Assembly (NCBI RefSeq): GCF_029946515.1
Contig: NZ_JARZHH010000002.1
Span: forward strand, 372,001 to 436,000
Source of the DNA: Polyangium sp. 6x1
Lineage (GTDB): Bacteria; Myxococcota_A; Polyangia; Polyangiales; Polyangiaceae
DNA length: 64,000 nt
Direction of reading: 5' to 3'
A model generated the notes under the pieces. That model searched no databases, was not told the DNA's origin, and saw only the letters and a list, made by a program, of their open reading frames with translations. Both the position numbers and the translations under genes were made by a program. This document shows, one piece after another, positions 35,227 through 42,969 of the stretch. The first letter of the stretch is position 1. The number at the start of each line of letters is the position of its first letter.

Positions 35227-37755
35227 TCAGGCGACGACGAGATTCACGATCTTGCCGGGTACATAGATGAACTTTTTCAAAGTCTTGCCGGTCGTGAACG
35301 CAGAGACACCCTCGGCTGTGAGCGCAGCTTCACGGGCCTCGTCCTCGCTCGCCTTGACGGGCAACGTCACGCGGCCCCGGACCTTGCCGTTCACCTGCAC
35401 GGCCATCTCGATCACGTCGTCGACGCAGAGCGCCGGATCGAACGTCGGCCAGGCTTCGAGCGTGATGGATCGCTCGTTGCCCCACAGGCGCCAGACCTCC
35501 TCGGCCACGTGAGGTGCGAACGGCGAGACGCAGAGCAGGAGGGCCCGCGCGGCCTCGCGCGGAAGCTCCTTCAGCGAGCCGAGGTGGTTCAAGAGGACCA
35601 TCATCGCCGAGATCGCCGTGTTGAACGAGAGCGTCTCGACGTCCTCCGTGACCTTCTTGATCGTCTTGTGGACGAGGCGCTTCGTCGCGTCGTCGATGGC
35701 ATCGACGAGCGGCCGGCCCGTGAGGATCGAGAAGATGCGATCGCGGAAGCGGACGACGCCCTGGATCTGCGCGGATTGCCAGGGTTTGACCGCTTCGAGC
35801 GGGCCCATGAACATCTCGTAGAGGCGCAGCGAATCGGCGCCGTAGGCCTTCACGATGTCGTCGGGGTTCACCACGTTGCCGCGCGACTTCGCCATCTTCT
35901 CGCCGTCCTCGCCCAGGATGAGGCCCTGGTGGACGAGCTTCATGAACGGCTCGGGGTGCGACACCTTGCCGATGTCGAACAGCACCTTGTGCCAGAAGCG
36001 CGCGTAGAGCAGGTGCAGCACCGCGTGCTCGCCGCCGCCGATGTAGAGGTCGACGGGCATCCAGTCGTCGTAGGCCTTCTGGCTCCACGGCTCGGCGTCG
36101 TTCTTCGGATCGAGGAAGCGCAGGTAGTACCAGCACGAGCCCGCCCATTGCGGCATCGTGTTCGTCTCGCGCGCGTACCACTGCCCGTCTTTCTGGAAGA
36201 ACCTCCAATCGACGGCGCGGGCGAGCGGGCCCTGCGGGTCCTCGCCGGGGCGGAAATCGACGAGGTTGGGCAGGCGCAAAGGCAGCTCGTTCTCGGGCAC
36301 GGCGATGGGTTTGTCGTAGCGGATCACGTACTCGTCGCCCTTGCGCGGGTCGCCGGCCGGATCCTTCATCTCGACGGGGAAGTAGACCGGGATCGGCTCG
36401 CCCCAGTACCGCTGCCGGGAAAACACCCAGTCGCGCAGCTTGTACGTGACCTTCGGCGCGCCCTTCCCCGAGGCGACGAGCTCGTCCACGATGGCGCGTT
36501 TGCTGTCGGTCGACTTGATCCCGTCGAACTTGCCGCTCCGCACGAGGACGCCCTCGTCGACGTAGGCCGCGTCGAGCGAATCGTGAAGCTTGCCGTCGGG
36601 GCTCACGACCTCGATCACGGGCAGCTCGAACGTCTTGGCGAACGCGTAGTCGCGCTCGTCGTGGGCCGGGACGGCCATGACCGCGCCCGTGCCGTAGCTG
36701 CCGATGACGTAGTCGCCGACCCAGATCGGCACGGCCTTGCCGGTGATCGGGTGGACGGCCATCGCGCCCGTGGGCACGCCGGTCTTCGTCTTCTCCGAGG
36801 TGCGATCGAGGTCGCTCTTGCGCGCGGCGGCCGCGACGTAGGCGCGCACGGACGCGAGGTTCTCGGCCGAGGTGATCTTCTCGACGAGCGCGTGCTCGGG
36901 CGCGAGCACGACGTAGGTACACCCGAGCAGCGTGTCGGGGCGCGTCGTGAACACGTCGATCCGCGCGCCCTCGAACCCTTGGACGTCGAACGAAATGGTC
37001 GCGCCCTCGGATCGCCCGATCCAGTTGCGCTGCATGCTGACGGTGCCTTCGGGCCAGGTGAGGAGGGACAGATCCTCGGCGAGGCGGTCGGCATAGGCGG
37101 TGATGCGCAGCATCCACTGGCGGAGCGGCGTGCGGACGACGGGGTGATTGCCGCGCTCGCTCTTGCCGTCGATGACCTCCTCGTTGGCGAGCACGGTGCC
37201 GAGGGCGGGGCACCAGTTGACGAGGACCCTGTCCTGATACGCGAGCCCGCGCTCGAAGAGCTTGACGAAGATCCACTGCGTCCAGCGGACGTAGTTCTCG
37301 TCGATGGTGCCGAACTCGCGCTCCCAGTCGTAGCTGAAGCCGAGCATCTTGAGCTGGCGCCGGAACGTGTCGATGTTCTTGCGCGTGGTCTCGGCGGGGT
37401 GCGTGCCGGTCTGGATCGCGTACTGCTCGGCGGGCAAACCGAAGGCGTCCCAGCCCATCGGATGCAGGACGTCGAACCCCTTCATGCGGCTGTAGCGGCA
37501 GAAGATGTCGGTGGCCGTGTAGCCCTCGGGGTGCCCGACGTGGAGGCCCGCGCCCGAGGGATACGGGAACATGTCGAGCACGTAGCGCTTCGGCCGACCT
37601 TCGTGGCGAACGGCGCGGAAGGCGCCGGTCTCTTCCCAGAAGCGCTGCCAGCGGGGCTCGACCTCGGCGTGAACGTAACGAGCGGGCTCCTGCGCGGCCG
37701 CAGCGCCATCCGCAGGCGTGCTCGGCGAGGGCGTGTTCGCGGTGGGGGACGTCAT
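35227..37755 (-). CDS. leuS: Leucyl-tRNA synthetase
   Basis: This 842-residue class I aminoacyl-tRNA synthetase charges tRNA-Leu. The HIGH-type motif is LHVGHPEGY near residue 60. The CP1 editing domain with TTRPDTLLGCTYVVLAPEH is present. The KMSKS loop reads EKMAKSRGN, and the anticodon-binding domain follows (SFNTAISAMMVLLNHL) with a C-terminal VQVNGKVRGRV domain. Length is normal. ATG 37755 (MTSPTANTPSP) is preferred over an in-frame start 11 codons upstream, because promoter-like boxes at 37766-37795 (minus strand) put the transcript start just before it. It heads an operon with the LpoB-like and COG3014-type genes. Confidence 0.96.
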   Translation of the reverse strand: MTSPTANTPSPSTPADGAAAAQEPARYVHAEVEPRWQRFWEETGAFRAVRHEGRPKRYVLDMFPYPSGAGLHVGHPEGYTATDIFCRYSRMKGFDVLHPMGWDAFGLPAEQYAIQTGTHPAETTRKNIDTFRRQLKMLGFSYDWEREFGTIDENYVRWTQWIFVKLFERGLAYQDRVLVNWCPALGTVLANEEVIDGKSERGNHPVVRTPLRQWMLRITAYADRLAEDLSLLTWPEGTVSMQRNWIGRSEGATISFDVQGFEGARIDVFTTRPDTLLGCTYVVLAPEHALVEKITSAENLASVRAYVAAAARKSDLDRTSEKTKTGVPTGAMAVHPITGKAVPIWVGDYVIGSYGTGAVMAVPAHDERDYAFAKTFELPVIEVVSPDGKLHDSLDAAYVDEGVLVRSGKFDGIKSTDSKRAIVDELVASGKGAPKVTYKLRDWVFSRQRYWGEPIPVYFPVEMKDPAGDPRKGDEYVIRYDKPIAVPENELPLRLPNLVDFRPGEDPQGPLARAVDWRFFQKDGQWYARETNTMPQWAGSCWYYLRFLDPKNDAEPWSQKAYDDWMPVDLYIGGGEHAVLHLLYARFWHKVLFDIGKVSHPEPFMKLVHQGLILGEDGEKMAKSRGNVVNPDDIVKAYGADSLRLYEMFMGPLEAVKPWQSAQIQGVVRFRDRIFSILTGRPLVDAIDDATKRLVHKTIKKVTEDVETLSFNTAISAMMVLLNHLGSLKELPREAARALLLCVSPFAPHVAEEVWRLWGNERSITLEAWPTFDPALCVDDVIEMAVQVNGKVRGRVTLPVKASEDEAREAALTAEGVSAFTTGKTLKKFIYVPGKIVNLVVA

Positions 37756-37765
37756 GGCGACCGTA

Positions 37766-37795
37766 CGATTAGCACCGACACGGCGCATGTGTCAG
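37766..37795 (-). promoter_or_regulatory. Putative promoter of leuS-lpoB-COG3014
   Basis: On the minus strand CTGACA (37795-37790, five of six -35 positions) precedes TGCTAATCG, whose -10-like part lies at 37773-37766. Initiation would fall within about 5 nt of the ATG at 37755, so the mRNA is close to leaderless. Confidence 0.4.
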
Positions 37796-37878
37796 CGGGC
37801 GGGCGCTGGAGACGTGGCGCCCACGCGAAGCAGGAAAGCTCGCGTAGCCGTCGGGACGCATGGAAACGCCGGGCAGCC

Positions 37879-39315
37879 TCATCGCGCGGGGGCCTTCGAT
37901 CGCCTCGACAGCGCAAGCTCCGCGGCCACCCACCGCCGCAACATCTCCGCGTCCTGCGCCTTCGCGAACCGCGCTTCGAACCTCGGCTGTGTCATCGCTG
38001 CGGCCAGCTCCTCGGCGTCGAGCGGCCTCTTTTTCGCGCCGTCGATCACGATGAAAAGCTTCCTCGCCGCCTTGTCGACCACGAGGCACGCCCAGCCCGG
38101 TCCTTCCTCCGCGTGGACGAGCGTCCCGGCGATCACGCTGTCGAAGGCCGTCGACGCTCCATCGTGCACCACCCGCATTCGCTCGCCGTCGTCCGCGAGA
38201 TACGCGTGATGGTGCCCGTCGTCGCTGAACGTCAGATCTGCCGCCCATGCAAACGGCCTCTGCTCGCGCCCGTCGATCACCACGAATCGGGCCCCGCGGC
38301 TCGCGGCCACATATCCGAATTTCGACCCGCGCCGCGCGAAGACCGGCCGATCCACCGCGTCGTAGGCCGGGCCCTCCTCCCCATTCACGACGATGTGAAA
38401 GCTGCGCCCGCGCCGCGCCGCATACGCCACGCGCCCGCCCTCGGCGCCGAGGACCAGGCTCCCGGGCGCGATTTCCTCGTACGGCGGGCCCTCCACGCCG
38501 TCGAGCACGAGGACCTCGCCGTCCGCCCGCCGTCCAGCATAGGCCACGTGCGTGCCGTCCGCGCTGAACAGCACCTCCGAGATGCGAGCATAGGGCGCGG
38601 ATTCGATTCCATCGACCGTCACACGCCATTGCCCGCTGCGCTTCGCCACGTACGCGAATCGGGCCCCGCGCGGCCCCAGCGCATGGTGCGCGATCGCCTC
38701 CGCGGGCGGCGACTCGCGTCCGTTCATCCAGAAAAACGCCTCCTCGGCGCGCCGCCCCACGTGCGCCACCGCGGCCCCGTCGTCGCTGAATCGTAATGCG
38801 CCGATGCCGTCGTAAAGCGGCCCGGGGGCGCCGTCGACGACCGCGCGCACGGAAGCGCCCGTTCTCCCCACATAGGCGAAGCGCCCGCCGCGGCCGAAGA
38901 GCATCGTGCCCTCCAGAATGGCATCGAAGGCGGGCCCGGGCCTCTCGTCGAGCACCACGCGCCACGCGCCTTTTTGCTGCGCCGCATAGGCCACGTGCAC
39001 GCCGTCCGGGCTCAGGACGACCTCGCCCAATCCGTCGAACGTCGGGCCCGCGCGCCCGTCCACCACGAGCGACCAGCCTGTTTCGCGACGCGCGGGGTAG
39101 GCGAGGCGGCGGCCGTCCGCGCTCCAGACGAGCGATTCGATCCCGATGCCGAGATATTCGGCGCCGTCCACGCCGTCGACGCGCACCCGCTGCTTGCCGG
39201 CGCGCTCCAGCACCTCGACGTGATGGGCTCGATCGGGGCTATGGCCCAGCCAAACGAGCGTTGGCACGCAGCCCATCGAAAACAAGAGGGCCAGGCCGAG
39301 GACAACCGCCTTCAT
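37879..39315 (-). CDS. Lipoprotein with beta-propeller (WD40/TolB-like) repeats
   Basis: The protein has 478 residues. A short signal with lipobox FSMGC (Cys16) is followed by eight or nine ~40-residue repeats of the form V-x-V-D-G-x-x-G-P-x-Y-D-x-I, then F-S-x-D-G-x-x-x-A-Y-x-x-R-R, for example LVVDGRAGPTFDGLGEVVLS and IVVNGEEGPAYDAV. This is the signature of a closed propeller similar to TolB/PD40. A helical C-terminus (RRWVAAELALSRRS) follows. The start overlaps the FabZ-like stop by 4 nt, so it is co-translated as the last gene of the acyl-chain operon. That link suggests a role in handling the product at the envelope, but it is only contextual. Confidence 0.75.
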   Translation of the reverse strand: MKAVVLGLALLFSMGCVPTLVWLGHSPDRAHHVEVLERAGKQRVRVDGVDGAEYLGIGIESLVWSADGRRLAYPARRETGWSLVVDGRAGPTFDGLGEVVLSPDGVHVAYAAQQKGAWRVVLDERPGPAFDAILEGTMLFGRGGRFAYVGRTGASVRAVVDGAPGPLYDGIGALRFSDDGAAVAHVGRRAEEAFFWMNGRESPPAEAIAHHALGPRGARFAYVAKRSGQWRVTVDGIESAPYARISEVLFSADGTHVAYAGRRADGEVLVLDGVEGPPYEEIAPGSLVLGAEGGRVAYAARRGRSFHIVVNGEEGPAYDAVDRPVFARRGSKFGYVAASRGARFVVIDGREQRPFAWAADLTFSDDGHHHAYLADDGERMRVVHDGASTAFDSVIAGTLVHAEEGPGWACLVVDKAARKLFIVIDGAKKRPLDAEELAAAMTQPRFEARFAKAQDAEMLRRWVAAELALSRRSKAPAR

Positions 39316-39926
39316 CCGAAGATCGGCGCGGGCAGCGGCGGGATGCTGCGGGTGCTGGTCATCACGCCCTTCGCCACCGTGCGCCCCTCCACGCGGGCCT
39401 CGACCTCGTACCGCGCGAGGTCTTCCATGAGATGCGATTGCGCGACGATGTACTCGATCCGCTGCCCGGCGAAGACTGGCTGGAGCAGCTTCACGTCCAC
39501 CGACGCGCTCATCCCCACGTGCAGGTTCGAATGCGTCTTCAGCGATTCGACGAGCGCCGCGGAGACCTCGGGCTTGTATCCCGGCTGCAGACGATATCCG
39601 AGCGCCAGGTTTTGCAGGGCCTCGATCACCTCGTTCGGGTCGCGCCCCTGCGCCTCCCAGGCGTCCTGGTAGGCGGCGATGATGCCGAGGAGGTTACCGC
39701 TCTGACCGAGCCCCTCGATCGTGTACACGCCGGGCCAGAGGTGCAGGCCGGGGAAATGGCCCTCGAAGACCGGCTCGTTCGCCGAGACGTGGCGCGCGGC
39801 GCGCAAGGTCGGCCGTGGCCTGCGCTCGTACGATTCGATCACGTCGACCATCGAAAACGGGCGACGGTGCGGGATCAGAAGATTGATCACGTCCGCGCCG
39901 AGGGACAAGCGGGAGCTCGTTTTCAT
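39312..39926 (-). CDS. FabZ-like hotdog-fold (3R)-hydroxyacyl-ACP dehydratase
   Basis: The protein has 204 residues. IPHRRPFSMVDVIESYE and EPVFEGHFPGLHLWPGVYTI followed by EGLGQSG contain the FabZ catalytic His (in GHFPG) and Glu (in IEGLGQ). The C-terminal strand VKLLQPVFAGQRIEYIV is also typical. It is ~50 residues longer than housekeeping FabZ because of an insertion around AAYQDAWEAQGRDPNEVIEA. It should dehydrate 3-hydroxyacyl-ACP produced by the FabG of the same operon. Start and stop overlap the FabD-like and propeller genes by 4 nt each. Confidence 0.85.
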   Translation of the reverse strand: MKTSSRLSLGADVINLLIPHRRPFSMVDVIESYERRPRPTLRAARHVSANEPVFEGHFPGLHLWPGVYTIEGLGQSGNLLGIIAAYQDAWEAQGRDPNEVIEALQNLALGYRLQPGYKPEVSAALVESLKTHSNLHVGMSASVDVKLLQPVFAGQRIEYIVAQSHLMEDLARYEVEARVEGRTVAKGVMTSTRSIPPLPAPIFG

Positions 39927-40888
39927 GAGAGGCGCCTCCGCAGCGCGTCCACGGTGCGCCGGATGTCGGCTGCATTTTCGGTCGCGTGAATGCGCACCTC
40001 GGCGCCGAGGTTCGTCCGGACGAGCGAGCGTAGCACCGCGCCCGGGGCGATGGTCACGAAATCGGTGACGCGGCGTTCTTCGAGGGTCGCCATGACGTCG
40101 GTCCAGTGGATGGTATGGACGAGCTGGCCGGCGAGCAGGCGCGGGACGAGCCCTTCCTCGTCGACGAGTTTTCCGGTTGCATTGAGCACCATGGGGACCT
40201 GCATGGCCCCGCGACGGGCGCGCGTGAGCGCCGCCTCGAGCTCGGGGACCGCGTCTTTCATCGATTCGCTATGCCAGGGGCCGGCCACGGGCAAACGTCG
40301 CGCGTGACGCCAGAGGTCGACACCGAGCGCCTCGCTGAGGGTGCGCACCATCGCGCGAATGGCCTCCTCATCGCCGCTGAGCACCACTTCCCCATGCGCA
40401 TTCAAGGCCGCCATGTGGATCCCCGGCCGCGTGGCCGCGCGCTTCAGCGTACCTCTCCAGAAGACCGGCGAAAGTCCCGTCGAAGGCTCGGAGAACGCGA
40501 TCATCGTCCCCGGGTTCCGCTTGGCTTCCCGCGCCATCAGCCGACCACGGAGCGCCGCGGTCGCAATCGCATCCTCGGGCGTGATGGCGCCCGTCGCGGC
40601 CCAGGCCGGGAGCTCTCCGAGGGAATGCCCTGCCACGATGTCGGGCTTGATCCCCGCGGCGAGAAGCTCGCTGTGGACGAAGAGCGCAATCGCGGTGAGC
40701 ACGGGTTGCTGGATCTCCGTGCGTTCGAGGGCTCGGCCGCCCTTTGCGAGGAGCTCGCCCGGTGCGATATCGGCGGCCGCCGCCGCCCGATCGAGCATTT
40801 CCTTGCCCCGCGGCGCGCTCTCCGCGAATTGCACGGCCGCGATGAGCCCCTTCGCGCCCTGCCCTGGAAAGAGAAACGCCACCGTCAC
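39923..40888 (-). CDS. FabD-like malonyl/acyl-CoA:ACP transacylase
   Basis: The protein has 321 residues. AFLFPGQGAKG at the N-terminus, nucleophile motif IVAGHSLGELPAWAA, Arg in AALRGRLMAREA and the WHSESMKDA His region give a complete acyltransferase site. Near the C-terminus, TIAPGAVLRSLVRTN is in the usual place for the final FabD strand. It loads the extender unit, probably malonyl, onto the operon's ACP. The GTG at 40886-40888 overlaps the FabG stop. The position after the nucleophile is Leu (GHSLG), as in malonyl-specific enzymes. Confidence 0.85.
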   Translation of the reverse strand: MTVAFLFPGQGAKGLIAAVQFAESAPRGKEMLDRAAAAADIAPGELLAKGGRALERTEIQQPVLTAIALFVHSELLAAGIKPDIVAGHSLGELPAWAATGAITPEDAIATAALRGRLMAREAKRNPGTMIAFSEPSTGLSPVFWRGTLKRAATRPGIHMAALNAHGEVVLSGDEEAIRAMVRTLSEALGVDLWRHARRLPVAGPWHSESMKDAVPELEAALTRARRGAMQVPMVLNATGKLVDEEGLVPRLLAGQLVHTIHWTDVMATLEERRVTDFVTIAPGAVLRSLVRTNLGAEVRIHATENAADIRRTVDALRRRLS

Positions 40889-41634
40889 AACGTGAGCCCC
40901 CCATCCACGACGAGCGCCTGCCCGATCACGTACGAAGCCTCCTCCGAGGCCAGAAACAAGACCGCCCGCGCGACCTCGTCCCCGGTCCCGAAGCGCCCGA
41001 GCGGAATTTGCCCGCGCGCCTTCTCCGCGATCCGTTTGTCCAGGCGCTTCGCCATTCCCGTGCCGAGCAGCCCCGGCACCACGGCGTTGACCCGGATCCC
41101 GCGCGGGGCGAGCTCGGCCGCGAGCGTGCGCGTGAACGCGAGGATCGCGCCCTTCGAGGCCGCGTAATTCGATTGTCCGGGGCTCGCATGCTGCCCCGCG
41201 ACCGAGGCGACGTTGACGATCGCGCCCCGCCGCTTCGCCATCATCGGCCGCACCACCGCGCGGCAGCCGTGAAAGGCGCCGCCCGCATTGACGCGCATCA
41301 CTTCGTCCCAGCTCTCCTCGGCCATCAGCGGGAAGAGCTCGTCCGCTGCGACGCCGGCATTGTTCACCAGCACGTCGACCGCGCCCCGGGCCGCGAGCAC
41401 GTGCTCCACGGCCGCGTTCATCGACGCCGCGCTCGCGACGTCCATTGCGAGCCATGCGCCCCGCCCGCCGGTCTCCTCGATCGCTCGAAGCGTCTCTTTC
41501 GCCTCGTCCTCGCGCGTCCGGTATCCGACGAAGACGAACGCCCCCTCGGCGCCGAACGCCGTCGCGATGCTCCGGCCGAGGCCTCGCGAGGCGCCGGTCA
41601 CGATCACCGTGGTGTCTTCGAATCGAGCGCTCAT
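40885..41634 (-). CDS. FabG-like 3-oxoacyl-ACP reductase (SDR)
   Basis: This 249-residue classical SDR has the NADP-binding TVIVTGASRGLGRSIA, NNAG at the start of VLVNNAGVAADE, catalytic Ser in NVASVAGQHA, YAASK (Tyr/Lys) in SNYAASKGAI and the PG loop NAVVPGLLGT. The C-terminus ends GQALVVDGGLTL. It reduces 3-oxoacyl-ACP to the 3-hydroxy form. The ATG overlaps the GcvT-like stop by 4 nt and its own stop overlaps the FabD-like start. Confidence 0.9.
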   Translation of the reverse strand: MSARFEDTTVIVTGASRGLGRSIATAFGAEGAFVFVGYRTREDEAKETLRAIEETGGRGAWLAMDVASAASMNAAVEHVLAARGAVDVLVNNAGVAADELFPLMAEESWDEVMRVNAGGAFHGCRAVVRPMMAKRRGAIVNVASVAGQHASPGQSNYAASKGAILAFTRTLAAELAPRGIRVNAVVPGLLGTGMAKRLDKRIAEKARGQIPLGRFGTGDEVARAVLFLASEEASYVIGQALVVDGGLTL

Positions 41635-42680
41635 GAAGGCAACACGAACGGCGACATCTTGGATTCGTCCCGTCCCCGGTAGCTATGCCGCTGCGGGCTC
41701 ACGTACAGGCTGCGGTTGTTGATGAGCGGCGCCGAGAGCGTGCGGATCGGCCGGCGCTCGCCCGCGCTCCGGGCCTCGTACCGATCGATACCGGCATATG
41801 CATACGGTCGATCGAGCAGCAAGAGCGCCACCCATTCGCCGCGAATGACGGAGAACCCGACCGCGAGCACATGGCCGATCCGCTGGTCGTCCAGAAAAAC
41901 CTCGTCCCCCTCGGACACGGGCGCGCCTGAGACGGCCCAGACGACCCGCGCCTTCGCGCCCGCCTCGCGCCGCGCCCGCAGCGCGGCGGAGCCCACGTAG
42001 TCCTTGCGGTACGAGACGCGCCATTGCAGGCCGAGCTCCAGCGGCGAGAGGCCGGCCCGGCCCTCGCGGCGAATGTTGAAGAAGCCATTTTCGAGCGCGC
42101 ATTGCTCCAGCGCGGGCAGGCTCGCGTGCGCGAGGTCGAACGCCGCGCCCTCGCGGACGAGCGCCTCGCGCACGGCATCGACCTCGCCCGTGGGAATCAG
42201 CAGATCATATCCATACTCGCCGGTTTTTCCCGACCGAAAAAAGACCCCGCTGTCGGTCCGGTAAAACGCGAGGTACGGGAGGCTGCCGACATCGGGCCCG
42301 AGCACGGTCGTGCAGAGCTCCCAGGCATAAGGTCCGTGCAACGAGAGGAGCGTCCCGTCGCATCGCTCGACCGTCGCCTCGACGCCCGCGGGAAAATGTT
42401 CTTTCAGGAACGCGACGAGCGCCTCGGGCGAAGGCCCCTCGGCGAGCAAAAAGAACGATTCGTCGTCCCGGGCCACGTGGATGTCCGCGAACGGGCGGGC
42501 CTCCTCGTCGAGCAAGAGGCTCGGGCGCATCTGGCCGTCCTGCAGGAAGAGGTCGCAGGCGACGACGTGGTCGAGCGCCTCGTACGCGCCTTCGCCCTCG
42601 ACGCGCAGGCACGTGACGTGATCCCCCGCGGCGAGCGCCACGCTCGTGCGCAAGGCGCGAATTTCGTCATCCATCGACAT
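41631..42680 (-). CDS. GcvT-family (aminomethyltransferase-like) protein
   Basis: The protein has 349 residues. GcvT/YgfZ-fold markers are TGEYGYDLLIPTGEVDAVRE, LEQCALENGFFNIRRE and especially LSPLELGLQWRVSYRKDYVG with SAALRARREAGAK, which matches the PLE-x-G-L-x-x-x-V-x-x-x-K-x-x-F-I-G region of the glycine-cleavage T protein. A YgfZ-type K-G-C-Y-x-G-Q motif is absent. T proteins move one-carbon units to tetrahydrofolate; what this one does beside an ACP is unknown. ATG 42680 is supported by GGGAGG 7 nt upstream. It overlaps the ACP gene by 14 nt. No gcvH or gcvP is nearby, which argues against glycine cleavage. Confidence 0.78.
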   Translation of the reverse strand: MSMDDEIRALRTSVALAAGDHVTCLRVEGEGAYEALDHVVACDLFLQDGQMRPSLLLDEEARPFADIHVARDDESFFLLAEGPSPEALVAFLKEHFPAGVEATVERCDGTLLSLHGPYAWELCTTVLGPDVGSLPYLAFYRTDSGVFFRSGKTGEYGYDLLIPTGEVDAVREALVREGAAFDLAHASLPALEQCALENGFFNIRREGRAGLSPLELGLQWRVSYRKDYVGSAALRARREAGAKARVVWAVSGAPVSEGDEVFLDDQRIGHVLAVGFSVIRGEWVALLLLDRPYAYAGIDRYEARSAGERRPIRTLSAPLINNRSLYVSPQRHSYRGRDESKMSPFVLPS

Positions 42681-42969
42681 CGTCCGTCCTCCCGTGGGCG
42701 AGGGCCAGGTCGACCAGCGTATTCACGGTGCGCATGGCGGGCCGCGACAACCTCTCGTTCGGCAGCTTCACGCCGAGCTCGGATTCCATGCTCACGAGCA
42801 ATTCGACCGCGTCCACCGAATCCAGGCCGAGCCCCGTGCCGAAGAGCGGCGCGTCGGGGTCGATCTCGTCGGGCGCGCGGCTCACGTGCAGGCGCTCGAC
42901 GAGGAGCGTGCGCACCTTGTCGAGGATACGCTCGCGACGCTTGATGTACCGGGCAAGCTCGGGGTTCAT
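42667..42969 (-). CDS. Acyl carrier protein
   Basis: The protein has 100 residues. Helical ACP fold: an N-terminal KRRERILDKVRTLLVERL, the phosphopantetheine attachment site LGLDSVDAVELLVSMESE (Ser of DSV) and a final AMRTVNTLVDLALAHG helix. The preceding loop APLFGTGLG matches ACPs of type II systems. It needs a 4'-phosphopantetheinyl transferase, which is not in the window. The ATG overlaps the KS stop by 4 nt. It is the carrier of the operon's growing acyl chain. Confidence 0.92.
   Translation of the reverse strand: MNPELARYIKRRERILDKVRTLLVERLHVSRAPDEIDPDAPLFGTGLGLDSVDAVELLVSMESELGVKLPNERLSRPAMRTVNTLVDLALAHGRTDDVDG

Noticed and set aside
34861-38796. A 1311-codon frame antisense to leuS, lpoB and the propeller gene
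   Set aside because: leuS is unmistakable on the minus strand; the antisense frame is low-complexity and its ends cut across unrelated genes.
41631-42680. Glycine cleavage system operon
   Set aside because: The GcvT-like gene is not accompanied by gcvH or gcvP, and the small neighbour has an ACP DSV site, not a lipoyl-Lys motif.
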